The translations under genes and the position numbers were made by a program. Shown here in pieces: positions 25,201 through 38,014 of a stretch of DNA of 64,000 bases. Numbering within the stretch: position 1 is the first letter of the stretch; every line of letters begins with the position of its first letter. The notes under the pieces were generated by a model that was given only the letters and a program-made list of their open reading frames with translations, was not told where the DNA came from and did not search any database. The stretch is from Micractinium sp. NFX-FRZ (Eukaryota > Chlorophyta > Trebouxiophyceae > Chlorellales > Chlorellaceae): the NCBI GenBank assembly GCA_029339195.1, contig JAPTJF010000176.1, forward strand, positions 51,681 to 115,680, in the 5' to 3' direction.

Positions 25201-28200
25201 GCAGCGCCAGTGGCAGCGGCAGCGCCAGCAGCAGCTGGCAGGTGCTGCTGTCGGCGCCGCTGACGGTGCACAACGGTCTCCCTGTGCCAGCAGAGGTATC
25301 TCTGGTGGCCTGGGGGCAGCCACACCGCCTGCACCTGCAGCCCAACCAGCATGCCACGCTGCACGCTGTGGATGCTGCGCACGTGGAGCACGTCACGCTG
25401 CGTGCGCTGGGCTACCACCCCACGCTGCCCATCACCCCCGCCGCCCTGCCCGCCCTGGCAGACGCCGGCAGCGGGTACGCGGCAGCTGCGGCGCCGCCGC
25501 GCCAGCTGCAGGCGCCAGACACCGAAGTGTTGCTGCAGGTGAGGAGGAGGGCTGTCGTAATAGCTGTGGGGCAGGGGAGCAGGGGAGGACGTAACAGAAG
25601 AAGTGTGCCCAAGCGCCTGGCTGGCACCCATTCATCATTACGGTACAGCGCGGGTAGCACACGGCAGACGCAGGGCGTGCCCGCTCTGGCCTGGCCACGG
25701 CACAGCGCACCCCTCTGGACAGCTTGTTCACTGGTCGTCCTCCACCTTTTGCCCCTTTCAGGCGGTGGGCCACAGCCAGGCAGAGGTGCAGGTGTTTGTG
25801 CGACACTCGCTCGACACAGCCACAGGTGGGGAGGGGGGTAAGCAAGGGGTCAACAATGTCATGCGGGAGCTGCTGCTTGGCTGGCTGCGTGGCAGCTGCC
25901 AATGCTGCCATGCGCTGCGCGCTTGGGATGCCAGGACACGTTGGTGCAACCAAGACGGCCTCACCCAACTGCCTGCATGACCACGTGCCTCCATCTATGT
26001 GTTGCTGCTCTTGCTGGGTTGCCGCCCCGCTCAACCCTCACTCGCTGCCCTGCAGGCTCCCACACGCTGCTCTTCGGCTGCACGCTGTGGGTGCTCAACT
26101 GCACGGGCGTGCCGGTGGCGCTGCGCCAGAGCGGCGGGGCGGAGGGGCAGCTGTTCACGGAGAGCGGCGACTCCAACTACCAGCGCCTGATGGAGGATGA
26201 GGTGTGCTGCCTGGACTTTGTGTGTTGGTGTGCGGCGGGAGAGCCATGCGTGCCTGGGGAGGGCAGCGGCCCAACTGCTTGTGCTTGTCGTGCGCTGTTT
26301 GCACTGTGTTTTTGGGATCAGTGGCTCAAACCTCCGGCCGGCAGCTGATGAAAGATGAGGTGCACTGTCTGCTGAGCATGCTTGCTGAGTTGCATCGACG
26401 GCTGCCCAGCGGTGCCGCTCCCTCGCCCACCTGCGCGGCTTCTCACTGCTGCAATGATGCAGTGCCTCCAAGCACTGTGCCAATATGCCCATCACCTCAC
26501 CGCTTCCCCCTTTGCAGGTGCCAGAAACGTGGCTGCCCCCGCTGGAGCTGCCAGGGCAGGCGCCAGGCACGCTGCGGCGCACCGCGAGCCAGGTATGCGG
26601 AGCACCAACACGGCCCATCCTGCACTGCAAGCACAGCGCATGCGGAGATGAACTGGATGCCTGCTGAATGGTGCCTGTTGATTGCCACGTGTGCCTTCAT
26701 ACTCGTCTGTTTCTGCACACCATGAGCTCCTCTCCCATCCTCGCTGCACCACTTCTCAAGCTCCTGCCGCCTTCAACCCGCCACTTGCAGCTGCAGTCGC
26801 CGCTGCACGCCCGCCAGGCGCCGCTCGCGGGGCTGCGCTCGGTGTCGCGGGAGGGCATGCCCAGCGCACACAGCACGCCCGTCAGCGCCGCTCCTTCGGG
26901 TGAGTGGTCGCCCTGTGCCTCTCCGACAGTTGGCGTCCTGTTGAGCAGCTGCTGCCTCTGTGGTCGTTCTTCAACATGGTCCGACAGCCAGCCTCCTACG
27001 CTTGGGGCGTTGGCATTGCCTCCCGCAAAAGCACTTTCCTGCATCACACTGCCTTGCTTGGCGCTGCGACCCTTCATATACCTACCCAGCTGCCTACCTC
27101 AGCCGGAGTACTCTGCATGCCACCCGGAAACTTGCACACATGCCCGCCCCGCCCGCCCGCCTGCCTGCAGTGGCCAACGTCAGCCGGGGCACCTCCCACG
27201 CTGACATGGCGGGGCTGAGCGAGATCCTGGAGGGAGGCAGCACCAGGTCCTTTGACTCCCGGCAGCCAAAGTGAGCTGGGGGGAGGCTGGGCGGCCTGGC
27301 TGTGTGGCACTGGTTCGGGAGATGCTGGTTGCCGATGCACACCATGGACGATGGTTCTAGTGGACACTGTCTTGTTTTGTCCACTGGGCCGCTGAGATCA
27401 GTCGGTCCTGCCCTCCGTTGATGGCCACCCTTGCGTGCAACTCCCGCTGCGCCACGCCCATCACATCATCATGCAGGCAGGTGCTGGGGCTCAAGCGCAC
27501 GGTGTCGCGGGCGCGGGGCATCGCAGACAGCATGGAGGCAACCCCCGCTTTCGAGACACCCTCCAGGCAAGATCATGGTGGCTGGGAGCCCGGCTGGCTG
27601 CTGCTGGGAGTGCTGCGGCATGGGTAGCACGACTTCATCCGTAGTGATGCGGATACACTGGACGAAATCAGATAGGGCTATGGCAAAGTCGGTGGCGTTG
27701 CTGGTCATGAGGACAGGGAAGCACCCCTGTCTCGTGGGTAGCTTTAGACCCTCGTCTGGCTGTTGCCCGGCACCCCTGCCTCTCGCTGCAGGTGGCCCAG
27801 CATGCAGGGCGGCCTGCAGCCGCACCGCCAGCGCCTGCGCCTGCAGATCCGAGCCACGCAGGTGAGCCTGGGGCTGGTGGCACAGGGCAACATGTGTCAC
27901 CCATCAGCCCTACGTCTCTGCCCTTGCTGCTAAAAACACCTACCTGCCTGCATGCATGCATGCCTGCTTGTCATACAAAACCGAACCGTACCGCACCACA
28001 CCATTCCGCCCATCCATGCTCTGTCTCGCCAGCCCTGCTGCCTTTGCCCCGGCCATTTGCCCCTCATGCCGCTCACCGCCCCTGCCCCTGCCTGCACCCA
28101 CCCCCTATGCCCCCTGGCTGCAGTGCCAGGCACCGCCGGGGCGCACCTATTGGTCGGACTCAGTTGAGTTGGATGCTCTGGGAGGCGCCGCCGTGGTGTC

Positions 28201-31200
28201 CGTGCCATCCCCGCTGCTGCCGCCCACTGCTGCCATCCCCGCCGCCCGCGCCGCATTCCAGATGTCAGGTGGGGTGGGCTTGTGGATGTGGGCGCATCCG
28301 GCCAGGACAGGGCAGGGCAGGGCAGGGCAGTCTTGAGGACAGCAGCTGATGCGCAGTCGTGTGCAGTGGATGAGCCCTCCATGGCAGTGAGCAATGATTG
28401 GAGAAGTGTGCACGTTCATGTGGAGCACATCCCACGCGAGCTCTCTCTCCTGTCATCGCATCCTTTTGTGCTCAGCTCTTTGCAAATCGCACCGCCGCCC
28501 CTGCCTGCCTGCCACCTGCGCAGTGACGGCCAGCCAGGTGCCGGGCAGCGAGGGCGCCCTGGCGCTCTACCTGCTGCCCCGCTACCTGCTCATCAACACG
28601 CTGGATGTGCCCATCCAGTACAAGCAGCAGGTGAGGGCGGTACAGGCAGGCAGTACATGCACCTCCGGTCGTGTCTGTGCAGGTCCTGAGGCATGCGTGT
28701 GTTTGAGAGGCAGCGATGGAACCTCCACATTAGATTTAGATTTCCAACCATGCTGCCTGCCTGGGCCTGCCCGTTTCTGCCTCGCACCGTGCAGGGCACG
28801 CAGCATGAGCGGGAGCTGGCGGCGGGCGCGACGCGCGCGCTGCGCTGGACCGACGCGCTGCGCGCGCTGCGGCTGTGCGTGCGGGTGCAGGAGGCGGGGT
28901 GGATGTGGAGCGGCGGCTTTGAGCTCGACTCGCCTGGGGACCTGTTCATCAAGATCAGGTGGGTGGGGCAGCTGCCTGGAAGGTGCTCAACAGTACCACA
29001 CCGCTGGGGTCGGCGGGGCGATGTGGAGCTGCAGTCCTGTTCACCAAGGCTGGGTGGGCAGCTGCAGGGCAGCTTCTTAGTCGAACACTGTGTTGTTTCG
29101 CCACATCTTGGACGCTTGGGGGCTGAGCCTGAGCCAGGCATGCATGCCCAGGGCAGGCATTGTTGTGGAGCACCTGCGTCAACTTCACCCCCTCCTGCCT
29201 TGCCTTTGTACACCCCACCCCATTCCTGCCTCTCGACTCCCCTTCCTCCTTGGCAACACGCGCAGGCACCGCGACCGAGGGGTGACCATGCTGGTCCGCG
29301 TGGACGTTGCCACGTCAGCAGCGTCGGGCGTGCTGCGCATCACGCTGAGCCACCACCCCTCCGGCTTCGCCCCCTACCGAATCGACAACTGCTCCCTGGA
29401 GACCCTGCACGCCCGGCAGTACAAGTGGGTGGGCGGTGGGCAGTGCACCGTGCAGCCTGGGGGCAACTATAAGCGACAGCAGTCTGGAGCGCCAGTCCAA
29501 ACATTTGGTCGTCTGGCGCATGCTGCCGTTACTCACTGCTGCCTCCTGCCCAACAGCTTTGTTCTACTTCACGTCACAAGCCCTTCCTCGCTCCCTCTGC
29601 CTGAGTCTCCCACCACACTCCACCTCACTTGACACAAGCCACGGGAGCAGCTGGACATGCTGCTGCCCTACTACTCCCTGACTCAACCGCTGCTGCCGCT
29701 GCTGCACCTGCCACCCGTGCAGGGTGCGGGAGCAGCAGGACGTGCTGCGCCCCTACTGCTCCCTGCACTACGCCTGGGACGAGCCAGCGCAGCCGCACAG
29801 GCTGGTGCTGGAGCTGCCGGGGGCCCGCGCCCTGGGCACCTTCAATTTGGACCAGGTGGGTTCAACCTGCTTGCTGAGGTGCAGCCATTGGACTCCCTAA
29901 CGCCGCCCGGCTGTGCAGGCCTCGAGGTGGAATGCTGCAAAGGCTAGACTAGACTGCTTGCTGCCCCCTGCTGCGCCTGCTGGAACCTAGTGTGCACCCT
30001 GTGCCTGCTCGCCTTCCCCGCCTAGGAATTGGGGGTCCACTGCCTGGTCTACTGCTACTTTTCGGCGGTCGAGCAAACATCCCCATGTCTAGCTGGGATG
30101 TGGCAAGCTGGCACAGCGTGAAGGCCCCCTGGCATGCCGCTCTGTGTGCCTGCAGGTGGGCCAGGACAGGCTGCTGTCGGTGCCTGCCAAGCGCGGCGAG
30201 CCGCAGCGGCAGGTGCGGGTGCTGGTGCGCTCTGAAGGCCCCACGCGCGTGCTCACCGTGCTCGACGTGCAGCGGCACAGGTGGGTGTGCGGCGATGGGG
30301 AGGGTTGGTAGGGGGGCGGCATAGCTGGGCAGGGGATCTTCGTTGCGTGGTCAAGGGCTGCTGCCACCCGGAGTCGATGCAGCCGGCCCGCTTGCACTTG
30401 ATTGTGCAGAGCGGGACAGTGTCGCAGCAGGCCATCTGTGAGATGGGCAAAATATCAGTCAGGCAGCGTCTGCGGCCATGGGGCAGGCGTGTGCACTCTT
30501 TCTTGCATGCAAGCTCCCTCACCTTATTCCTCACCTTGCCCGGCCTCCTGTCTTCCTCCTCTCCGCTCTCGCTCTTCCCTCCCACTTGGCACAGCTTGTT
30601 TGAGGAGCTGGGCTCCCCGCCACCCCCGCTCGTCAATGTGTTGAACCGCATCAGGCAGCCAGCAGCTGCATCCAGCAGCGACGGCGGCAGCGGTGGCGGC
30701 GGCAGCAGGCAGCAGCGCCCCTGGGACGGGTGGAGCCTGCCCACGCTGCAGGGGTCGCAGCAGCAGAACAAGCGGAAGAGCAAGCTGTCAGGTGCGCCCT
30801 GCACTCTTGCATGCGCCTGCTGTGGACAGGGAAGAGAACTGTAGCACCCCACAACCGGCACTGCACATGCCCTCCTCCTATGACCCTCACATGGTGTGCG
30901 CGCTGTGCAACCTGACTCGCCGCCTGCCCACCTGGCCTGCCTGCCCAACCACCCACGCCCTGCCGCGGCCTTCCCCGGCCTGCCTGCCCGCAGGCCTGCT
31001 GTGGGAGGTCAGCGCTGACCTGGCGTGGCTGGGGGTGTCGGTGGTGGGGGCCACCCAGGAGGTGGCATACCTGCGGGCAGCAGGGCTGCGTGCTGAGGTG
31101 GCGGGTACTGCAGCTCACCTGGTGGTGGACCTGGAGCTGAGGCAGCTGCAGGTGCGCTGGCCTAGGGCCTTGGGCGCCGGCCTGCACGCTGGGCGTGCAG

Positions 31201-34200
31201 ATGCCTGCTGGTTGGCAGGGTGGCGGTCACCCTGCTCTTTTGTCTGCCCATTAGAGCCTGTGTGCGGCTCTGGTGAGGCCCCACAGACGAGCTGGCGTTA
31301 CACCCGTCCTGCCAAGCCATCGGCCCCCGCGGCTGGTTGACCTCCTCTCCTACCTGCCCCTCCCTCCTCCCCCACACCCCTGTCTGTCCAGCTGGACAAC
31401 CCCAGCCCCTGGGTGGCTCTCCCAGTCACCCTCATGGTGCCAGCCCCCGTCAGCCGGCTCACCAGCACCGTGGCGGCGGCCGTGGATGTGCAGCGGCGGC
31501 CCGCGCTGGCGGCGCGCCTGGCGCTGTGGCAGCGCCGTCCGGCGGGCGTGCTGTGTGTGGAACAAGCCGACCTGCAGCTTGCGCCAGTGGCGGTCTATGT
31601 GGAGCAGCAGCACGCCCTGCAGCTTGCAGAGTTTCTTGCCCACCTGGCATCCAGTTTTGAGGCGGCTGCGGCGGCTGCAGCCTCCGGGGGCATGCCAGCC
31701 GGGCCGGGCCACTCCGCCGCCCCGACCCCTGCAACTGTGGTTGGCGGCGTGGCAGCGCCCGGCAGCGGCGTGGGCGACGGCCATGGCAATGGCAGCAGCC
31801 GAGCGGCCTCGGAAGCCTCCTTCTATGCCGCCACCGACGGTGCTGCCGCGGGCGCTTTTGGCAGTGCCGCAGCGGCCGGGCTGGGCGGCGCGGCGGCCGT
31901 GGCGGCAGCCGCCCCGCGCCTGCCGGGGCTGCCGGCTGAGCTGGCGGCGCTGCTGAGCGGGCAGCCAGGTGCCAGCCTGGCGCCAGCGGAGCAGAAGGTG
32001 TACATAGATGTGCTGCGCATCGGCACTCTGGAGCTCACCATCTCCTTCATGCCAGCCCCCTTCCAGAACGACCCAGGTAGGGGGGGGTGGTTGGATGGCT
32101 GGCATAAGGCTTGCTGGTGCAGACCTGCCTGGTGCAAGCTGCTTGGAGTTGCCTGCCTGCATGCTAGCTTGCCAGCCTGCCAGCTGGATCAGGGCTTCGT
32201 CATGCCTGCCAGCAATGTGTGTACTACTACTCTACTCCCTTCCGCCAGCCGTTGCCGCCCCCTGCCTGTTGTCCGTCCACCTGTTGCTGCCCCCACTCAT
32301 CACATACGCTGCCCCCCCCCCCTGCCCCGACCCCCTCTGCACCGTACCTCTGCACCCCTTGCGCTGCAGCGCACCCGCGGCTGCTGGCGCTGCAGCGCAT
32401 GCTGAGCCTGGCCGACATCGAGGATGCGCGGCTGAAGCTGGCAGCCCTGGAGCTGCACAACCCGCTGATGGGAACCTCGGCGCTGGCGCAGCTGCTGCAG
32501 GTTGGAAGGGGGGGCGAGGCGGGGCGGTGTTACATGTGCAGCGCTGTGCCGGGTGTGGCAGCGGGCAGTGCGGGGGCGGGGCGCTGCGGATTGTGTGGCT
32601 GCGTGCAGGTGGGGCAGCGCAGGCCCGCAGAGAGGAGAGGGCAGCGGCAGGTGTAGTGGCGCCCCGCTGTCCTCCCAGCCCATCCTCTGCCCCTGCATCC
32701 ACAACGCCACCTGCCACCCACCCAACCGCCCGTCCACCCACTGACCTTATTCAACTGGTGTTTTACTTCCCATGCCGCCTGCAGCGCCACTATACGCGCG
32801 CCCTGCTGCCCGAGCTGTACAAGGTTGTCGGCAGCGCCAGCGTGTTTGGCGACCCGGTACGCCTCTTCCACCACCTGGGCCTGGGCGTGTGGTCATTCCT
32901 GGCGTCGCCCGCAGCAGGTGGGTGGACACCACAGGGGGGCTGGTTGGTTGGGCGGCTGTGCAGAAATGCTGGCTGCAAGGGGTGGCAGGTTTAGCCTGCA
33001 GCTGAACAGGCAGCCACACGCGGGTGCATGCGAGATTGCCGTCTCCTGACTGCTTTGCACCTGCTTCCACCTTGCGCGTAAGCCTTCGCTGCCAGCTGAC
33101 TTACACAAGCTTGCTTCCTGGATTGCTTGCCCTGCTCACTGGATGGCCTCCCTTGCAGGCCTGGTGGAGAGCGCCCGGCAGCGGGGCCCCCGACAGTTCC
33201 TGCGTGGGTTCGCCTCTGGCACCCGAGGCCTCTTCCAGGTGCCTTGCTGTATGTGTTGTTTCGCCACCTGGGTGTCTGCCCTGGCTGTACTGCTGCTGGC
33301 TGCCCTGGGCTTTCTTGGTTTGCCTCCGGGAACTCTTTTCAGACAGCTCTGTTTTCTTGTTCCAATACCAACCAGTGTCCCGTGCTTCCTCTCGTGTGGT
33401 GTGTCTGGATGCTCATGTGATGCTTGATGGTTGCCCTTCCCGCCCCCCGCAGAATGTGGTGTTTGCGCTGTCCAACGCCGCAACCAAGGGATCAACCGCT
33501 GCCCGCAAGACCATCACCGCTCTAGGCCTGGACCGCCTGCCGCAGCCCCATGGGGTTGGCTGGGCGGGCGCCGGCACCAGCTTCCGCCGCCGCCTGCAGC
33601 GCTGGGAGACAGAGGCGGGGCTAGCAGGCGGGGCAGGCGGCGGCGGTGGGGACACCCGAGCGCTTGCACCCGGCAGCGCAGCTGCAGCAGCCGCCGGCAG
33701 CGGCGGCGGAGGCGGGGCTGTCGTCATGTTCTGTCCGCGCGACGGACTAGAGGGGCCGCAGCTCGGCAGCGGCGACGGCGGCGTGCTCGGAGCGCTGCTG
33801 CTGGGAGTGGCTGGGCTGGCTTCAGAGCCCATTCGCGGTCTGGATGAGAGTGAGCTTGGGTGGTGCCAGCTGCCTCCAGTGCTGCCAGCATCCTTGCTGA
33901 CTGCATGTGCGCTGTTCCCGCCTGCCGTGTGCTGGCCTGACCGTGCGAACGCAGCACACTGCTCACCTGCCCTCGCTGCTGTGCACCGCCACATCCCCGC
34001 CTGCTGTGCATGGTGCGGTCCCGCTCCCATTGCACGCTACGCTGCCTGCCTCGCACGCATGCCGCACCTGTTTACTTTCTGCCTTTCCCGCCCACCCACT
34101 TTCTTCTGCCTGCCTGCTTGCGCTTCCCCACCCCTCCTGCAGGCGGCTTCTGGGGGCTGCTGGGCGGCATCAAGCGGGGCGCCATTGGGGTGGTGGTGCT

Positions 34201-35869
34201 GCCCCTGGCCAGCCTGCTCGAAATGTTTGCTGGCACAGCCGACAGCATCCGACGCGCCGTTGCGGGCAGCAGCAACGTGGGCTGGGTGCGGCCGCCCAGG
34301 TGGGTGGCAGGCCGGGGGAGGGAGGAATTTGAGAGGCAGGGGTAGGCTGTGAAATGCTGGCATCAAGGCAAGCCAACCTTCTTGTTACAGGGTACAGGCT
34401 CATTCGGTTGATGACATGTCAGCCACTGGTATCAAAGTCCTGCGGAGGACCTGCCACCCACCCTGGTGCCCGCAGGTTTGTCAGCCCAGCCCAGCCGCTG
34501 GCTCCCTACAGCTGGGCAGAGGCCATGGGCCGCTGGCTCCTGGCTGAGCTGGAAAGCGCCAGCTTGGTGCACTCCGCACGGCGGCGACAGCAGTACCATC
34601 AGCAGCAGTACCGACAGCAGCAGCGTGCCACCACCGCTGCGGGCGAGGCGGCGCCCGGCAGCGGCAGCGGTGGCCTAGCGGCAGCGCTGCAGCAGCAGGA
34701 GCAGCCAGCACGGCTGGGGGCGTTTGTGCTGTGCATGCCGCTGGCAGAGCGCAGCTGCTTCATTGTCGTGTCGACAAAGGTGGGTGGTGCGGGCGGGCGC
34801 TTACCTTGCTGGCTGGGTGGCTGCCCGGCTGGCGGTAGATTGGATAGGCACGCTCTGTGGCCTGGTGCGCTCAGCAAGATCCCACCAAGCTGTTTGGCTG
34901 TTCTGCCAGCTTGCACATGTGCCTGAGGGCACGCAGGGCGCACACACAACCTGCCTGCCTGCTTGGTACCTTGCCTGTAGGGCTATCTGGCAACCTGGCC
35001 ACCCACCCATGCACCCACCTGCCCCGCTGCTTGCTTGCCGTGCCCCCCCTGCCTCCCCTGTGCTCGCACCCTGCAGCGTGTGCTGCACATCTGTGCTCGA
35101 GATCCCACGTGGGTGCCCGTTGTGCGGTGGAGCGCACGCATTGCCGACCTCGAGCTGGTGGGGCGGCGGGACGCGCGCATCAGGTGGGCGGGAAAGGCAA
35201 CATGGGCTGTTCCTGGCTATCAAGCACTGCCAGGTGGGCGTAGAGGCAGTGGGGAATGTTTTTGGCTATGAAGCAATGCCAGGCAGGGGGCGGCGGTGCA
35301 AGATTGGTGGGAGCCTGAGCTGGCCTGCCGGTCTGCGGCAACCTGCACGCAAGCTTTGGTGTGTGCAGGCAGCGCAGGCCCCGCAAGCACGAGCGGAGGT
35401 CTCCTCTCTTTTGTGGCTCTCCCACCCTGCCTCCGCCCCGCCTCGACCCTGCAGCTTGGTGGCGCAGCAGCCGTTGCGGCGGCACATTGTGCGCAGCAGC
35501 AGTGCGCTGCCGCGGGCGCTGGCCGATGTGCTCAAGGCGCCCCGCCCGCCCTTCTCCTACCTGACTGGTGCGTGAGGCAGCCCGCCGGGCAGGGAACGAC
35601 GGTGGGATGAGCCAGAGCATCGTCTTCAAGAGGAGGGCAATGTGTGCGTCTCTGTTGGCAACCCCCTGCCCTGCTTCACCTGCTTTTCGGCCCTTCCAGC
35701 AGTCCCCACCCCTGCCCCGCCTGCTGCCGCTGCTGCTCCTGCAGTAGAGTGCGAAGCATCCGGCGATGCGCAGCGCCTGCAGTCCGCCCTGCTGCAGCTG
35801 CGGGCGCGGGTGCCGCCCCTGGCGACTTACGTGGGGCACTGCGCCCTGCTGACGCCGCCTGCGGGCTGA
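11303..35869 (+). CDS. VPS13: VPS13-type bridge-like lipid transfer protein (giant gene)
   Basis: About 45 exons can be chained from the ATG at 11303 (MFEGFLHEALANSLGRI, the chorein start) to TGA at 35867-35869, giving about 14.4 kb of coding sequence and roughly 4,800 residues; animal and yeast VPS13 are about 3,100-4,000. Landmarks in order: chorein N-terminus, exons 11303-12895; WRYAVNAVLHELRG block, 13144-13330; large low-complexity exons (17769-20144 is 2.4 kb) rich in Ser/Gly/Ala/Gln; FSGIKLGWEPLLEPW, 22990-23840; VPS13 adaptor-binding repeats with LRNTTQLALDIGVQTP (24369 on), LLINTLDVPIQYKQQ (28524-28630) and GWMWSGGFELDSPGD (28795-28958); C-terminal HYTRALLPELYKVVGS (32785-32917), FALSNAATKGSTAARKTI (33453 on) and GGFWGLLGGIKRGAIG (34143-34299). 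VPS13 forms a hydrophobic groove moving phospholipids at membrane contact sites. One junction near 23840-24130 is unresolved. A GC-AG intron begins at 27567. Confidence 0.85.
16188..16232. repeat. (CTG)n microsatellite in VPS13 intron
   Basis: Thirteen uninterrupted CTG units are followed by TTG and CTG, just after the donor at 16152. The tract lies in the intron between exons ending 16151 and starting 16472, so it is not expected to encode a Leu run. Confidence 0.9.
18040..18066. repeat. (CAG)9 tract encoding polyglutamine in VPS13
   Basis: Nine CAG codons in the large exon 17769-20144 encode a Gln run followed by Glu residues. Similar pure or near-pure trinucleotide runs recur through this exon (poly-Ser at 18891-18904, poly-Gln/Ala at 19468-19500). 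Confidence 0.9.
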
Positions 35870-36172
35870 GCTGGCACTGCCAGGTGCGGCTGCTCCGCAT
35901 GGGTGCACCCCGCCACATCTCCCTTAACCCTCCCCATTCCTCACATGAAATGCATCCTCTTCAACAACCCTTGTATGCACTGGCTACCTGTCTCCTTGCT
36001 TCGACACCTTGCTGCTCTCCTCTCATCAGCTCCGCATTCATCACGCACCACCCTAGGGTCAGGTGATTCAATTCCAATGTGTGCAAGCGCACCTCCTACC
36101 AGGCATCTGCCTGCTGCACAACTGAAGAGCGGCCAGGCCCACTTGCCGCCAAGTGACAGCACGTTTTGAGCA

Positions 36173-36177
36173 TTACA
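36173..36177 (-). terminator. Putative TGTAA polyadenylation signal of LSM7
   Basis: TGTAA on the minus strand, 313 bp past the LSM7 stop codon. Position is the only support. Confidence 0.4.
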
Positions 36178-36188
36178 GGCGGGGGCGC

Positions 36189-36233
36189 GGTGAAGAAGGA
36201 GCGGTGAAGAAGGAGCGCCCGGTGAGGAAGGAG
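36189..36233. repeat. Purine-rich 14-bp repeat, about 3 copies
   Basis: GGTGAAGAAGGAGC occurs at 36189-36202 and 36203-36216, followed by a diverged GGTGAGGAAGGAGG at about 36220. It lies just upstream (minus-strand downstream) of the TGTAA motif. Confidence 0.85.
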
Positions 36234-36489
36234 GATAAGAGCGAAGCCGACAGGGGAGCGGGCAGTGCGGAGCAGAAAGCATGGGAGGTGGAGCAGTCAC
36301 GGTGCGGTGTCAGGGGGTGAGGGCAGTGGTCAGGAGTTGGCAGCAGGGGGAAACGTGCAGTTCCTCTCAATCGCACTCCATGTCAAGGGCAGGAAGGGAG
36401 TGGGCAACATCTGCAGCCCCCGCCACCTGCCAGCAGCCAGGTGTAGGAGTTATGAAGAAGGGCTCAAAGCTAGGAAGGAAAGAAGCAGG

Positions 36490-37597
36490 TCATGCCTCCA
36501 TCTCTTGCTGGAAGGGGTTGGCAATCTCCTCGGTCCCTGCCGTCGGCACAACCATCATCACGCTCGTGCCCCGGCACACAATCAGGCCCAGGGAGCGCGT
36601 GGCGTCCGTCACCCGCATGGGGTCCTCCGGGTCTGCACCGGCGCGTGTAAACAGTGGGCAGGGAGACAGGCAACTGGGGTGAGACCGGGCACAAGGGATG
36701 GGGCAGAGGGAGCGCGTGGCAAACCATCGCCCAGCCGCGTGAGGTGCAGAGGGTCTGCAAGGCAGCACGCGGCGGATTACAACAGTAGGAGGAGCGGAGA
36801 CACATCATCTCAAGCATGCAGGCAACCAAAGCACGGTGTGGGATGAGCAGCCGAGCTTGCATACATCCACCCCTTGTGCATGAGAGGCTGGGGGAGGCAG
36901 GGAGCAAGACGAGAGGGCAGCGCGTGGTGCAGGGAGTGTAGCCGCCGCACATAACCCCCCACCGGTGTGCGGTCGGCGGTATGCTTGTGCGGACAGCAGG
37001 GGAGATCTGCTCTGGCACCGTGTTACATCCACCGAGAGGCTGGGGAGCGCCCTCCATGGGAAAAGAGAGCGGTGCGTGCACGCATGCAAGCAGTGCAAGG
37101 GTCCGGCCTGTCCACTAAGCCCCACTATGCCCAATGCCTCGTGTGTGCACCCAACATATTTCCCACTGCCTGCCCACTGCCCTACCTTGCCCTGAGCGCA
37201 ACACGTGTCTCAGCCAGCCGATAGGCCATGTGCACACGGGTTACCCGCTCAACACTCCTGCACCTGCATCTGCCCGCTGTCACTCCCACACCAGCACCCC
37301 GCACCTCTCAAGTACTCCACAGCCTCATCCAGCACCAGGTTCAGCAGCTGGTCGTACCCCTTGAGCACTCCCACAACTGCAAGCCATGCAGTGTGACGAA
37401 GCAAGTCGTTATGGGGTTGAGCCTCACGCAGAGAGGGGACTGCGGGCAGGCGGCGCTTGAGCGGCGGCAGAGCCGGCGCCGGCTGCTCCCAGCGGCCTGC
37501 AGCGCGCACCTTCCCGCCCGCCGGCCAGCTTGACGCGTATGCTCTTGTCCACAAATTTGGACAGGTCCAGGGCGCTCTCCTTGCCGCGCCCAGCCAT
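36490..37597 (-). CDS. LSM7: U6 snRNA-associated Sm-like protein LSm7
   Basis: Three minus-strand exons (37597-37510, 37376-37305, 36632-36490) encode 100 residues, matching the about 103-residue family length. The Sm1 motif reads LDLSKFVDKSIRVKLAGGRE with GVLKGYDQLLNLVLDEAVEY. The Sm2 motif reads LGLIVCRGTSVMMVVP, containing the signature CRG, followed by EEIANPF near the end, as in other LSm7 proteins. LSm7 is a subunit of the heptameric rings LSm2-8 (nuclear, binds the U6 snRNA 3' end in splicing) and LSm1-7 (cytoplasmic, mRNA decapping). Introns are GT-AG. It diverges from the ELL gene across a 417-bp spacer and converges on VPS13. Assignment is very secure. Confidence 0.96.
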
Positions 37598-38014
37598 TGT
37601 CCCACTGCTGCCCGCTGTCCGAGGGGCTGTGGTGGTAGCAAGCGCTGCGACTGCCTCTTGAAAGCTGTCGAAGCAAACTCAGGGGCTGAAACTCGGAGCC
37701 CAAAGAGGGGCGATGGCGAGGGTCGGCTGTGCAGCGGTGATCACTTCCTCTGGAGCAACAAAGTGGAGTCTTATATCTGATGGAGGTTCTCATTCCTGCT
37801 GGGCGCTGCCCAAGGGGACGGCATTGGCCAGCAAGGCAATGATGGCGTGTGGAGCATGTGTCCGATGTCGACTCATTCTCGCTTCTATGCGTAGCAATTC
37901 AACTGTTCAGACGCTGCAAACACATTCAGCTTCAGCTCGCACACTCAAGTGTCGTCGGGTTATGCGCTGAGTCCGTGCTCTATTCGCACGGCCTGAGCCG
38001 GCACGCGGGCCGCC
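37598..38014. promoter_or_regulatory. Divergent promoter region of LSM7 and ELL-like gene
   Basis: A 417-bp spacer lies between the LSM7 start (-) and the ELL-like start (+). It pairs two RNA-metabolism genes head to head. No specific element is identified. Confidence 0.5.

Larger units (their letters stand above)
35870..36489. other. Convergent 3' region between VPS13 and LSM7
   Basis: Holds the VPS13 3' UTR (plus) and LSM7 3' UTR (minus), the probable LSM7 polyadenylation motif at 36173-36177, and a short purine-rich repeat. No gene is supported. Confidence 0.5.
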
